From Paenibacillus aceti (lineage in GTDB: Bacteria; Bacillota; Bacilli; Paenibacillales; Paenibacillaceae): a stretch of DNA of 64,000 nt. The DNA is taken from NCBI RefSeq assembly GCF_003614185.1, contig NZ_KZ987724.1, forward strand, positions 321,512 to 385,511, written 5' to 3'. The notes under the pieces were generated by a model, which saw only the letters and a list, made by a program, of their open reading frames with translations, searched no databases and was not told the origin of the DNA. Of the stretch, positions 44,909 to 53,579 are shown in pieces. The translations under genes and the position numbers were made by a program. Positions within the stretch are counted from its first letter, which is position 1, and the number at the start of each line of letters is the position of its first letter.

Positions 44909-46366
44909 ATGAACGGAGTTCTTGGAGCACTGGAAGATTTCAATACTTATATGGAGCAGCAATTGAATGTATGGAAAGTTCCCGGGGCAGCGGTTGCTAT
45001 CATTAAGGATCAAGAGATCATTCTGGCGAACGGATATGGATATCGGGATAAGGAATCAGGGCTTAAGGTTACGCCCAATACGTTGTTTGCGATTGCGTCG
45101 TGTACGAAGGCATTCACGGCTATGGTAGCGGAGCAATTAGCAGATGAGGGTATGTTAGATTTAGATGCGCCAATCAAAAATTATATGCCACATTTTAAAA
45201 TGTATGATTCTTTTGCGACGGAACGAATTACGATACGAGATATGCTTTGTCATCGTTCAGGGCTGCCAAGACATGATGCCATTTGGTATAATTCTAAGCT
45301 TACTCGGGAGGAGATCATAGAACGGCTTGAGTATTTAGAGCCTAATCAGGACTTTCGAGCGAAGGGGCAGTATCAAAATATAATGTACATGGTTGCAGGT
45401 TATCTCGTTGGGAAGCTAGCCGGATCCTCATGGGAACAGAGAGTTCAGGAACGAATTTTTGCTCCTTTGCATATGAAGTCCAGTTGTTTTTCAGTAGATG
45501 AGATGCAGCTTCGAGATGATTATGCACTGGCTTATATTGATAAAAACGGCGAGACTCAGCAAATCCCTTTTCGGAATATGGATAGTATTGGTCCGGCTGG
45601 TTCGATCAATAGTAATATTATCGATATGGCTAACTGGATTATGCTGCATCTTAATAGAGGCATGTTAGATGGAAAGCAGATCGTGTCGGAAGGTAGATTG
45701 GACGATATGCATACTCCGCATATCCCATGTGAGCCAAGCTTATGGGGGAAGAAGGAACTGCCATTAAGTTGCTATGGCCTTGGCTGGTGCATTGAACCCT
45801 ACCGCGGACATCAAATGCTTCATCATAGTGGGGGGATAGACGGATTCACGTCGTTGGTGTCTTTTTTGCCGCATGATAATATCGGTATTGTCATTCTTAC
45901 TAATAAGCTCGCATCCCATTTGCCTAAGGTCGTTACCTATAATATTGTGGATCGACTATTAGGACTTAAGGAAATCGATTGGAGTGGACAAATACAGAAG
46001 GATCAAGAGAAATGGGAAGAACAGCTTAATAAGCAGCATGATAGTAATGAGCCGTCTATTAACAATATTGAATCGAATCCTCCTCATCCTCTGATAGAGT
46101 ATATTGGAACGTATAAACATCCAGGCTATGGAACAATGTATGTCGAGCTTGAAAAGGAACACCTGCAATTTAGATATAATTCTATGACTTTACCCGTGAC
46201 CCACATCCAGGGAGATCTGTTCGAAACACTTTATGAATTACCTATGAAACTAAAAGCTTCATTTCATGCAGATTCGAATGGAAATATACATAGTTTATCG
46301 TTACCACTCAATATGGAAGTAGGGGCGAAGGAAACAGTATTTGCGAAAATGTTTGCAGATCGTTGA
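44909..46366 (+). CDS. Serine hydrolase of the class C beta-lactamase family
   Basis: This 485-residue protein has the SxxK motif SCTK (in FAIASCTKAFTAM, near residue 65), the YxN motif YQN and the HSGG triad (LHHSGGIDGF). A C-terminal DUF3471-like domain follows (from about 390). There is no signal peptide, so it is likely cytoplasmic: an esterase or D-aminopeptidase type enzyme and not a resistance enzyme. The start follows GGGGAGG. Confidence 0.9.
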   Translation: MNGVLGALEDFNTYMEQQLNVWKVPGAAVAIIKDQEIILANGYGYRDKESGLKVTPNTLFAIASCTKAFTAMVAEQLADEGMLDLDAPIKNYMPHFKMYDSFATERITIRDMLCHRSGLPRHDAIWYNSKLTREEIIERLEYLEPNQDFRAKGQYQNIMYMVAGYLVGKLAGSSWEQRVQERIFAPLHMKSSCFSVDEMQLRDDYALAYIDKNGETQQIPFRNMDSIGPAGSINSNIIDMANWIMLHLNRGMLDGKQIVSEGRLDDMHTPHIPCEPSLWGKKELPLSCYGLGWCIEPYRGHQMLHHSGGIDGFTSLVSFLPHDNIGIVILTNKLASHLPKVVTYNIVDRLLGLKEIDWSGQIQKDQEKWEEQLNKQHDSNEPSINNIESNPPHPLIEYIGTYKHPGYGTMYVELEKEHLQFRYNSMTLPVTHIQGDLFETLYELPMKLKASFHADSNGNIHSLSLPLNMEVGAKETVFAKMFADR

Positions 46367-46377
46367 AAGGGATACAA

Positions 46378-46661
46378 ATGACCAAGTATACTCATCTAGG
46401 TGTCTATGGAATTCTCATTGAAGCTGGAAAAATATTGCTCATAAAAAAGTCCAGAGGTCCACATAAAGGCAAGTGGGACTTACCCGGGGGAACAATTGAA
46501 TTCGGAGAAGAACCTTATGAAGCATTAATTAGAGAGTTTCACGAGGAGACGGGACTGACGGTGATGGACAAGATGCATTAGAAGCTAGATGGATACCAAT
46601 AGGGGAATTAGAAGGCCTCGAGGTAACCCCATTTGTTAATGAGATTTTTAAACAGTTCTAA
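46378..46661 (+). pseudogene. NUDIX hydrolase gene with an internal deletion
   Basis: The 5' part is intact through a complete Nudix box (GGTIEFGEEPYEALIREF then HEETGL) and reaches a stop at 46581. Shifting frame from about 46556, the text DGDGQDALEARWIPIGELEG continues to VNEIFKQF and a stop at 46661. Together they are the first 65 and last 34 residues of a NUDIX protein of about 145; the middle is missing. Confidence 0.75.
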
Positions 46662-46943
46662 TTACTGTCTACTAAATTTCTCGAAATCTGACTCCAACCG
46701 AAATACACGCTTGTTCAGAGCGGCAATCTCGGAATCTTTATCTAAAATATTATTATGAATCCTGTCTAGAAGTGCAGAAATATCTTCTGGCTGGCTATCT
46801 CCAATACGCAAAACAGCTTGAAGGATATTGTCAATCTGGAGAGACATATGCTTCTGGTTTTCACTCAATAATAGTTGGTTCTGGTTTAATTGTCGGATAT
46901 CACTCTTTATAGATTTAATTTCTTGAAGAATCTGGCTTAGCAT
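46662..46943 (-). CDS. Small coiled-coil protein
   Basis: This 93-residue product is almost entirely helical with heptad-like repeats (ILQEIKSIKSDIRQLNQ, AALNKRVFRLESDFEKF). ATG at 46943 has GAGG nine bases before it, and a TATAAT element stands 20 bases further upstream, so the longer frame starting at 47099 is unlikely. The function is unknown. Confidence 0.6.
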   Translation of the reverse strand: MLSQILQEIKSIKSDIRQLNQNQLLLSENQKHMSLQIDNILQAVLRIGDSQPEDISALLDRIHNNILDKDSEIAALNKRVFRLESDFEKFSRQ

Positions 46944-47025
46944 TTGTTCCAACCTCATCATGAGGATATTATAGCATAATTTCTGGCTTACAAGAGGCGT
47001 AAGTCCACCAACAAGGAGGCTTGTT

Positions 47026-47532
47026 ATGAGCAATAATCTTAAACTATCTTTAGTCGAAAAAGAACCCGATGTAACGATCTTTTGGGAGTTATTTAACAAT
47101 TACATTAATGAGCTATCTCTTAACGTGTCTTTAGGGGATGAGTTTGATTTAGATTACTTCTATTCTGATGAATATAGAGGTGCAATCGAGGAACTAAGAA
47201 TAAGGAATATAAACCCACTAAGAATATTATTTATACAGGAAGAGGCTATTATTGGCTTTATCATGTATGTTACTTATTTTGATGAAGGCGGAAAGTGTTT
47301 TTTAATGGAATACTATATTGAACCGAAATACCGCAACCAGGGCTATGGCAAATCAGCTTATCTAAGGGCCGAACAGTATATTAGGCATGAAGGAGCTCTA
47401 TACATCGAATTAACACCCACGAACGAAGCTAACGAAAGGTTCTGGAGCAGCGTTGGATTAGAGAAATCAACAGATATGGATGAGGATAACAAGCACTATT
47501 ACAGAAAATCACTTGAAAGGTCAGGCTGTTGA
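47026..47532 (+). CDS. GNAT family N-acetyltransferase
   Basis: This 168-residue protein has YYIEPKYRNQGYGKSAYLRAE near residue 100, with the acetyl-CoA loop, and IELTPTNEANERFWSSVGLE at the C-terminal end. An AAGGAGG site lies eight bases before the ATG. The substrate is unknown. Confidence 0.82.
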   Translation: MSNNLKLSLVEKEPDVTIFWELFNNYINELSLNVSLGDEFDLDYFYSDEYRGAIEELRIRNINPLRILFIQEEAIIGFIMYVTYFDEGGKCFLMEYYIEPKYRNQGYGKSAYLRAEQYIRHEGALYIELTPTNEANERFWSSVGLEKSTDMDEDNKHYYRKSLERSGC

Positions 47533-47559
47533 AAAAGCACCAGCAAGTCTCCCGAGCTC

Positions 47560-47680
47560 TACGAAACATATTTCGGTAAAAATACGCCATTTAGCCCCTT
47601 ATGTGCAACAATAACGATACCTAGTTTCGTCAGAGTATGAAATGCCTCCTTTTGACGCAAATAACGATACCTGGTTACAT
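47560..47680. repeat. ATAACGATACC / GTTTCGT repeat island
   Basis: AATAACGATACCTAGTTTCGTCAGAG (near 47611) is repeated as AATAACGATACCTGGTTACATTACA (near 47661). Both resemble ATAGCGATACCACGTTTCGTTAGAG at 2201-2226. No gene is seen. Confidence 0.6.
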
Positions 47681-47762
47681 TACAACGTAGAGCTTCCCTT
47701 AGAGCATCCTCTCTTTTATATACAGATCAGCCTATACCGACTTCCCAAGCGAGGTGATGAAG

Positions 47763-48833
47763 ATGTCAAAGCGGATATTGTTTACCGGCGGGGGCTCTGC
47801 AGGTCATGTGACGGTGAACATGGCTTTAATTCCTAAGTTTATGGAAATGGGCTGGGATGTTAAATATATGGGCTCGAAGCAAGGCATTGAAGCAGAGTTA
47901 ATTCAGAATATGGATCATGTGGAATACATCGGAATATCAACGGGAAAGCTGAGGCGATATCTGGATTGGGAAAACCTGAAAGACCCTTTTCGTACGATTA
48001 AGGGAGTTCTGCAAGCCTATCGATTGATAAGAAGAATGAAGCCGAATGTCGTATTCTCAAAAGGTGGCTTTGTTTCCGTCCCTGTAGTTATAGGAGCTTG
48101 GCTAAATCGCATCCCTATTATCATTCATGAATCTGATATCACCCCTGGGTTGGCCAACAAAATTTCTATTCGTTTTGCCTCGAAGATCTGCGTAACATTC
48201 CCCGAGACATTAGAACATATCAACAATGACAAGGTATTACATATTGGTGCCATTGTACGTGAACAATTCATGCATGGCAGTGTACTTAGAGGATTGAACC
48301 TGTGCCATTTTACAAGACATAAACCGGTAATTGTCTGTATGGGAGGAAGTTTGGGGTCCCAGCGGATTAATGAGGTGCTTCGAAGAAATTTGCATCCATT
48401 GATGGATAAGTTCCAGATAGTTCATATATGCGGTAAAGGACAAATCGATCCATCCTATGCTAATTACCGTGGATACAAGCAATTTGAATACGTACATGGA
48501 GATTTGGTTGATATTTTGGCCATGGCGGACATCGTAATTTCGCGAGCAGGCTCGAATTCAATATTCGAGTTCCTATCCCTAAAAAAGCCCATGCTACTGA
48601 TCCCCCTTTCCAAAGAAGCGAGTAGGGGCGATCAAATACTAAATGCTCTATCGTTTAAGTCATCGGGCTACTGCGAGGTTTTATTTGAAGAAGACATGAA
48701 TGACAATTCTTTTATAGACGCTATTAATAAATTATATGACAATAGACACGAAATTATTGATAAAATGGAAAATAGAAGTAATAAGGGAACTCTCAGAAAA
48801 ATGATTGATTTGATTGAAAGTACGTCCATATAG
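47763..48833 (+). CDS. MurG-like UDP-GlcNAc transferase
   Basis: This 356-residue protein has the MurG pattern: glycine-rich [18 protein letters not shown] at the start, [43 protein letters not shown] and [14 protein letters not shown] near 265. MurG adds GlcNAc to lipid I in peptidoglycan synthesis. It stands alone outside a division cluster, so it is likely a second, accessory copy. ATG at 47763 is preferred for its spacing to GAGGTG. Confidence 0.88.
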   Translation: MSKRILFTGGGSAGHVTVNMALIPKFMEMGWDVKYMGSKQGIEAELIQNMDHVEYIGISTGKLRRYLDWENLKDPFRTIKGVLQAYRLIRRMKPNVVFSKGGFVSVPVVIGAWLNRIPIIIHESDITPGLANKISIRFASKICVTFPETLEHINNDKVLHIGAIVREQFMHGSVLRGLNLCHFTRHKPVIVCMGGSLGSQRINEVLRRNLHPLMDKFQIVHICGKGQIDPSYANYRGYKQFEYVHGDLVDILAMADIVISRAGSNSIFEFLSLKKPMLLIPLSKEASRGDQILNALSFKSSGYCEVLFEEDMNDNSFIDAINKLYDNRHEIIDKMENRSNKGTLRKMIDLIESTSI

Positions 48834-48864
48834 GGTTAAGAGGTGTCGCTAGGGGGGGGATGAG

Positions 48865-49371
48865 TTGAGGAAGTATTTTGTAATTATTGCTCTATCCGTA
48901 ATGCTTGTTGCTTGCAATTCTGGACCCAATAACAATCATAAACCGACGGATTCATCACACTCCAAATTGTATTTCCTACAGGCCAAAAAACAGGGCTATG
49001 TCGTTGCAGGGCCCCCTGGTTTAGCGAATGTGGATAAACTTGAGAAATTCTATGAGGAGTATTTGAATCAGATAAGTAGCACTGTTGCACTTGCTCATTA
49101 CACTGATGAAGGCGATCCAATATATGTCGATCTTGAATTTAATGGAGAAGAGATTCTATATACGTATGATAACTCTTGGGATGGGTTCGGAGGACAGAAT
49201 AAAGGAGTACGGAAAACGACCTGTACACAAATGAATAAACGTACCGGGCCGCGAGGAGATCGTAATGGAACAGAATATTACTTAACCTCTTGTAAGGAAG
49301 ACATTGGTTATAGCGATCCAGACCGTGAAGAGTATTTCCTGATGTTCATCGATGATAAGGAAAGAGAATAA
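48865..49371 (+). CDS. DUF4362-like lipoprotein
   Basis: This 168-residue product starts at TTG behind a GGGGGG site. It has a lipobox (ALSVMLVAC) and a domain with VAHYTDEGDPIYVDLEFNGEEI and YTYDNSWDGFGGQ, characteristic of DUF4362 lipoproteins. It is exported and membrane-anchored; the role is unknown. It follows the MurG-like gene by 31 bp and may share its transcript. Confidence 0.8.
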   Translation: MRKYFVIIALSVMLVACNSGPNNNHKPTDSSHSKLYFLQAKKQGYVVAGPPGLANVDKLEKFYEEYLNQISSTVALAHYTDEGDPIYVDLEFNGEEILYTYDNSWDGFGGQNKGVRKTTCTQMNKRTGPRGDRNGTEYYLTSCKEDIGYSDPDREEYFLMFIDDKERE

Positions 49372-49493
49372 TCAAAAAGGTAGAGAACTACGACAGGTGG
49401 AGGCCGACATATTGTGATGAATATAAATACTTATGATGTGTTACATGTTTATGACACGATCGATTTATACTTAGCCAGGAGTAAGGTGACGAT

Positions 49494-49946
49494 ATGAAAG
49501 AATACATGAAAGAAATGAGAAAGCTAGTGGGAACTCGTCCCATCATCATGTGCGGCTCGAGTGTAATTATTAATAATCCAGCTAGGGAAGTTCTAATGAT
49601 CCATAGAACGGATAATGACACTTGGTGCTTTCCGGGAGGGGCCGTGGAGTTAGGCGAGAAGGTTGAGGATACGGCGGCAAGGGAAGTGTTCGAAGAAACT
49701 GGATTAATTCTAGATAGCTTGAATTTGTTCGGTGTCTTTTCCGGAGAAGATCTGCACTATAAATACCCGAACGGAGATGAAGTGTATATCGTGGATATTG
49801 TATACCAGAGTGACTCCTATAAAGGTGAAGTAAAATTGAACGATGAAGGAAAGGACATCAGGTTCTTCAAAATAAATGAGCTGCCCGAGAGAATCAGTCC
49901 TCCCGTGCGGCCGGTCGTTGAGGCGTTAAGAAACAGAAGAAGCTAG
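49494..49946 (+). CDS. NUDIX hydrolase
   Basis: This 150-residue protein has a complete Nudix box: GGAVELGEKVEDTAAREVF followed by EETGL. It likely hydrolyses a nucleoside diphosphate-linked compound. Unlike the two NUDIX remnants in this window, it is intact. The AGGAGTAAGG site precedes the ATG. Confidence 0.9.
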   Translation: MKEYMKEMRKLVGTRPIIMCGSSVIINNPAREVLMIHRTDNDTWCFPGGAVELGEKVEDTAAREVFEETGLILDSLNLFGVFSGEDLHYKYPNGDEVYIVDIVYQSDSYKGEVKLNDEGKDIRFFKINELPERISPPVRPVVEALRNRRS

Positions 49947-49972
49947 AGAACAAGAAGAATTGAGGTGCTGGT

Positions 49973-50178
49973 TTGCAGAAACCTTTTGAAGAAATCTTGT
50001 CTTCAGAAGCCGAGATCAGAGATCTCCTGGGTTCCCCCAGTGAGATGGTCATGAAAAAAGTCATACATCACTTGGACGCTCATTGTCGAAATTAAAGGAT
50101 CATGTGAATTCATCTGAATATACGGAAGAGGTTATACGGAAAGGGTTAGAGGAGAGCTACGAGAAGAGATTATATTGA
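49973..50178 (+). pseudogene. FMN-dependent PPOX-class gene with a large internal deletion
   Basis: A TTG start behind GAGGTG opens MQKPFEEILSSEAEIRDLLG followed by SEMVMKKVIHHLDAHCR, the start of the pyridoxamine-phosphate-oxidase-like family. After a frame break the text LKDHVNSSEYTEEVIRKGLE then SYEKRLY follows to the stop, like the family C-terminus. The roughly 130 residues between them, including the FMN-binding barrel, are gone. Confidence 0.65.
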
Positions 50179-50202
50179 ATTAAGTCATTAACCGGAGGAG
50201 AC

Positions 50203-50604
50203 ATGATTATGATCACATATTCAGATGTCAAAGAACAAAATGCCCACGATGTAGCTGAAGTCTTTAGAAATTCTGGAATCAAGCGACCTTATGAAGATGT
50301 TGAGAGAATCCAAAGTATGATCGACCATTCAGATATTATGATTACCGCTTGGTCTGACGGTAAAATGGTTGGGGTTGCCAGAGCGATAACTGACTATTCG
50401 TTTTGCTGTTATTTATCTGATCTGGCGGTGGACCAAAGATATCAGAAACAGGGAATTGGAAAAGAACTGGTACAACTTGTACGGACAAAAATAGAGGATC
50501 AATGTTCATTAATACTAATTTCCGCCCCAACAGCAGTTGAATATTATCCTAGTTTAGGATTTGAACGATCGGATAAAGCATTTTTGATAAGAAGAGACCG
50601 GTGA
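50203..50604 (+). CDS. GNAT family N-acetyltransferase
   Basis: This 133-residue protein has YLSDLAVDQRYQKQGIGKEL near 70, the acetyl-CoA loop, and EYYPSLGFERSDKAF at the end. It is of the short YhbS-like GNAT type. The GGAGGAG site lies before the ATG. Confidence 0.85.
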   Translation: MIMITYSDVKEQNAHDVAEVFRNSGIKRPYEDVERIQSMIDHSDIMITAWSDGKMVGVARAITDYSFCCYLSDLAVDQRYQKQGIGKELVQLVRTKIEDQCSLILISAPTAVEYYPSLGFERSDKAFLIRRDR

Positions 50605-50698
50605 GCAAATCAAAGTGTTGATATCCAGAAACATATCAAGTGCTCCTACATATTCATGAATTACTGAACGTATCCAACGTTAAGGAAGGGGAAGAGTG

Positions 50699-51094
50699 AT
50701 GGAGGCAGGCTTTTTGATTAGACTTGGAGCCACGTTATTAGACGCAATTCTCATTGGAATTGCTATTGCCATTGTTTCTTATATTATTACGGGTGATCCG
50801 GATAGTGGGCTAGTAAGAGACATGTTGAGGCTTTTATACGGATTATTGGTTCCTATTCTTTGGGGAGGATATACGGTCGGAAAGCGTATCTGTGGCATTA
50901 AAATAAGAAAGGTCGATGATTACTCTCCCCCTGGACTTGGAACCATGCTGTTACGCAACATTGTTGCAGGAGTAGTTTATACCCTGACTCTTGGTATTGG
51001 TCTGATCATCAGTGCATTTATGGTGGGTATGCGGGAGGATCGGAGAGCGATCCATGATTTTATTGCGGGAACAGAAGTTGTATATGATAAATAA
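50699..51094 (+). CDS. RDD family membrane protein
   Basis: This 131-residue protein has about three hydrophobic segments. The first holds the RDD-type residues GFLIRLGATLLDAILIG, and the conserved GKRICGIKIRKVD and RAIHDFIAGTEVVY lie further on. The family includes small ion or Na+/H+ transporters and membrane proteins of unknown role. ATG at 50699 is preferred over GTG at 50696. Confidence 0.88.
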   Translation: MEAGFLIRLGATLLDAILIGIAIAIVSYIITGDPDSGLVRDMLRLLYGLLVPILWGGYTVGKRICGIKIRKVDDYSPPGLGTMLLRNIVAGVVYTLTLGIGLIISAFMVGMREDRRAIHDFIAGTEVVYDK

Positions 51095-51159
51095 ACCAGA
51101 TTACACTAAACCATCATGAGCCCCGATTTTAAAAATTATGATGAAGGAGGATGCCCTTT

Positions 51160-51507
51160 TTGCTGAAACCAAAAAACAATGTAAGAGTCGGGTGGATATG
51201 GGTTACTGCTTGCTTAATGATAATAATACTTGGCAGTAATCACTTGTATGGCTACTCATTCATAGACAGCTTCTTGGATGGTATTGGGATTGGAAGCTGG
51301 ACTAAAGAGGGGAAGCTAGGCTTGCACATATCAGCAGTCATTGCGCTCCCCCTGCTATTGTTTTGCTTCATTCAATCAGTACGCTATATGAAGAAAAGAT
51401 ATCCCAACATCGCTATAACTTTGTTTATTGGTATCTTCGTGCTAAGTAGCATATATCCAAAAATAACAGAACATGTTGTCAGATTCAGTGAATTTTTAAT
51501 CGGGTAG
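51160..51507 (+). CDS. Three-pass membrane protein, unknown function
   Basis: The AAGGAGG site touches an in-frame ATG at 51151, which is too close for initiation. TTG at 51160 has normal spacing and is chosen. This gives 115 residues with hydrophobic segments at about 13-30, 53-70 and 85-100. The family is not recognised. Confidence 0.6.
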   Translation: MLKPKNNVRVGWIWVTACLMIIILGSNHLYGYSFIDSFLDGIGIGSWTKEGKLGLHISAVIALPLLLFCFIQSVRYMKKRYPNIAITLFIGIFVLSSIYPKITEHVVRFSEFLIG

Positions 51508-51532
51508 AATAAGTGGCAAAGAGGGGATGATG

Positions 51533-52159
51533 ATGCAGCACTCCATTTTTAGGCTATTGACGGATCATATACTTTTTACGGGAGATTTACAGCAAGATAT
51601 CCAATCGTTTTTAACTGCAAATCAGTGTGAAGACATTGCAAAGCACTGTATGGAGGTTGGGAATGAAGCAAAAAGAATTGCATTGATGTTCGGGGCTGAT
51701 CCTGGTTCAGCAGAAATTGCAGGCTGGTTGCATGATATCAGTGCTGTGTATCCAAACCATGAAAGAATAGAAGTAGCGAAACAATTACAGATTGAAATAT
51801 ATCCCGAAGAGGAGATATTTCCAATGATTATCCATCAGCGACTATCAAAGGTTATGGCTAGTGAAATCTTTAAAATTGATGATCAGGAAATATTAGATGC
51901 AATAGGATGCCATACGACGCTGAGATCAGATGCAACATTATTGGATCAAGTATTGTTCGTCGCGGATAAAATTTCATGGGACCAGAATGGAACTCCTCCT
52001 TACTTAGAGAAGCTTAATTGTAATCTGGAAGTATCACTAACTCATGGAGCATTTGCTTATGTCCATTTTTTGTGGACACAGAGAGAGAACTTGAAAGTAA
52101 TTCATCCTTGGTTAAGAGAGGCATATGAAGACTTAAAGGGTAAAGTTCAGTTAGTGTAG
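51533..52159 (+). CDS. HD domain phosphohydrolase (YqeK-like)
   Basis: This 208-residue protein has the HD pattern: KHCMEVGNEAKRIA near 40, WLHDISAVYP near 65 with the HD pair, and HTTLRSDATLLDQVLFVADKI near 140. This resembles YqeK, a diadenosine tetraphosphatase, and related HD enzymes. Three ATG codons in a row occur; the third (51533) has the best spacing to GAGGGG. Confidence 0.8.
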   Translation: MQHSIFRLLTDHILFTGDLQQDIQSFLTANQCEDIAKHCMEVGNEAKRIALMFGADPGSAEIAGWLHDISAVYPNHERIEVAKQLQIEIYPEEEIFPMIIHQRLSKVMASEIFKIDDQEILDAIGCHTTLRSDATLLDQVLFVADKISWDQNGTPPYLEKLNCNLEVSLTHGAFAYVHFLWTQRENLKVIHPWLREAYEDLKGKVQLV

Positions 52160-52181
52160 AACTAATCTACAACCACTATAA

Positions 52182-52481
52182 TTAAGGAAGATCTCCAGAC
52201 TGTTTACAAGACAATAGTTTAAGGAGTTGAGCTCCATCCTTTAAGCCTTGTTTATAGATAAAATCCTGAGAAATCGAATGAAGATAATTCACAAGGTCTT
52301 CATATTGGAATAACAAATCATGGGCATCTTCCGGTAAGGTTGTTTTTAAGATGTTGAAATAATCCGTACATTTATGGGACAATGTTTTAAATTGATCATG
52401 GTGTGATTTTAGGTATGTGCTAATATGATTTGATCGTTCATCAGTAAGTTGTTGAAGTGTATTTTCTAGAGTATTCATCAT
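52182..52481 (-). CDS. Small helical protein divergent from the XRE regulator
   Basis: This 99-residue product (LTDERSNHISTYLKSHHDQF, then YEDLVNYLHSISQDFIYKQGL) has the helical build and 'YKQGLKDG' end of small DUF6809-like proteins. An AGAGGTG site precedes the ATG. It faces the XRE gene across a palindromic operator and is probably controlled by it. Confidence 0.65.
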   Translation of the reverse strand: MMNTLENTLQQLTDERSNHISTYLKSHHDQFKTLSHKCTDYFNILKTTLPEDAHDLLFQYEDLVNYLHSISQDFIYKQGLKDGAQLLKLLSCKQSGDLP

Positions 52482-52502
52482 ATTCACCTCTTTAATTTAA
52501 CT

Positions 52503-52529
52503 CTATAAGGTTATTATATAACCCTATAG
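52503..52529. promoter_or_regulatory. Near-perfect 27-bp palindrome, likely XRE operator
   Basis: CTATAAGGTTATTATATAACCCTATAG reads almost the same on both strands. It lies midway between the two divergent starts at 52481 and 52579. This is the expected place and form for a binding site of the neighbouring Cro/C1-type regulator. Confidence 0.75.
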
Positions 52530-52578
52530 GGTCAAAGTAAAGATTTTTTTAGAATGCAACAATAGAGGAGAGAATAGC

Positions 52579-52803
52579 ATGGTAAAGTGTCATTTGAGAA
52601 GGCTTATGGCAGATCACAAAATTGATGATATTACGCAGCTTATGAAGTTATCTGGTCTAAGTCGCAATGCAATTAATAAATTATATAGAGAAGAAAATAT
52701 AGAAACAATCAAAATGGAAACTCTCTTTAAATTATGCGACACTTTCAATTGCAGTTTATCGGATCTTGTTGAATACATACCGAAATCAGAGGCTAACAAG
52801 TGA
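52579..52803 (+). CDS. Cro/C1-type helix-turn-helix regulator
   Basis: This 74-residue protein is a single XRE domain: HLRRLMADHKIDDITQLM, the recognition region LSGLSRNAINKLYREEN and LFKLCDTFNCSLSDLVEY. It has no further domain. It likely binds the palindrome just upstream and represses itself and the divergent gene. Confidence 0.9.
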   Translation: MVKCHLRRLMADHKIDDITQLMKLSGLSRNAINKLYREENIETIKMETLFKLCDTFNCSLSDLVEYIPKSEANK

Positions 52804-52940
52804 GGGAGGCTCCCAAGGAATTATTGCTAGTGATTGAGATAACTAAGAATTTTGAGATTATTCAAGGGAGCATTTTGGATCATAGCAGTATGAAGAACGT
52901 TTATGCTCCTGCAAGCAGCGTAGACTCACTAAAAAAATAG
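52800..52940 (+). CDS. Possible small ORF after the XRE gene
   Basis: A GTG overlapping the XRE stop opens 46 residues (ELLLVIEITKNFEIIQGSIL). There is no clear ribosome site apart from coupling. It may be a remnant of a longer gene. A terminator follows 10 bp later. Confidence 0.3.
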   Translation: MREAPKELLLVIEITKNFEIIQGSILDHSSMKNVYAPASSVDSLKK

Positions 52941-52949
52941 GTCATCCCC

Positions 52950-52990
52950 AACCCAGTCGAGATAAAAGCTGTCTAAGGCTGGGTTGTTTT
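52950..52990 (+). terminator. Terminator
   Basis: AACCCAG and CTGGGTT flank a 22-base loop, followed by GTTTT. Confidence 0.65.
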
Positions 52991-53057
52991 CATAGAATGG
53001 GAAGGAGAATATTTCAAAATCGATCACAAAATATAGGAACGTACATTCCCTTTTATG

Positions 53058-53066
53058 TGGTATAAT
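53058..53066 (+). promoter_or_regulatory. Extended -10 promoter of the DinB-like gene
   Basis: TGGTATAAT is an extended -10 element 28 bases before the ATG at 53094. No good -35 is visible. Its position inside the longer open frame argues against the upstream start at 53055. Confidence 0.55.
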
Positions 53067-53093
53067 TTCCCCATGGATTATAGGAGGGAAAAT

Positions 53094-53558
53094 ATGAAGC
53101 AATCGTTGATTTCTGAATTAGAGGGATTTATCGGCTTTGTCAAAACTTTGGACGCCTTATCAGATGAAATTTGGGATGCGCCACTAAGCAAAGGTAAATG
53201 GAGTATTCATGACATGATTACGCACATTATGAGATGGGACGAGTATTTCAATAATTTTACATTTCCGATGCTAACCGAGACTGAGCTTTCTGAACTTCGA
53301 GAACACCCGGATTATTTAGCATTCAATGAACAGTCTATTAGATATGGAAAGGGAAGAACCAAGAATGAAATTATCGAGGAAGCCATTAGGAATCGCCAGC
53401 TGATGGTATCTAATCTGAGCAAGCTCGAGGACAGTAAGTTTTCCGTGGTCTATCCAGGAGATCGGGGATTCACGATTGAATCCTACTTGACGGAGTTTTT
53501 CGTGTCGCATGACAAGCACCATATGGAACAAATCCAAGCTTATCTTATGAAAAAATGA
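53094..53558 (+). CDS. DinB-like (DinB_2) protein
   Basis: This 154-residue four-helix protein has the metal-binding pattern of the DinB/YfiT superfamily: KGKWSIHDMITHIMRWDEYF near 35 and FVSHDKHHMEQIQAYL near the end, which supply three histidines. The AGGAGGG site precedes the ATG. Members include thiol transferases; the role here is unknown. Confidence 0.87.
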   Translation: MKQSLISELEGFIGFVKTLDALSDEIWDAPLSKGKWSIHDMITHIMRWDEYFNNFTFPMLTETELSELREHPDYLAFNEQSIRYGKGRTKNEIIEEAIRNRQLMVSNLSKLEDSKFSVVYPGDRGFTIESYLTEFFVSHDKHHMEQIQAYLMKK

Positions 53559-53579
53559 TATAGAATCAAGGGAGTAGGG

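Noticed and set aside
45065-45130. Beta-lactam resistance gene
   Set aside because: The SxxK/YxN/HxG motifs fit class C-like serine hydrolases in general. The lack of a signal peptide and the DUF3471-like tail point to an esterase or peptidase.
46944-47099. Upstream extension of the coiled-coil gene to 47099
   Set aside because: It contains a TATAAT promoter-like element and overlaps the divergent GNAT start. A good ribosome site supports the shorter start at 46943.
49423-49497. 26-codon frame (NINTYDVLHVYDTIDLYLAR) ending on the NUDIX start with ATGA
   Set aside because: It is too short to separate from chance; the coupling is suggestive, but no family or ribosome site supports it.
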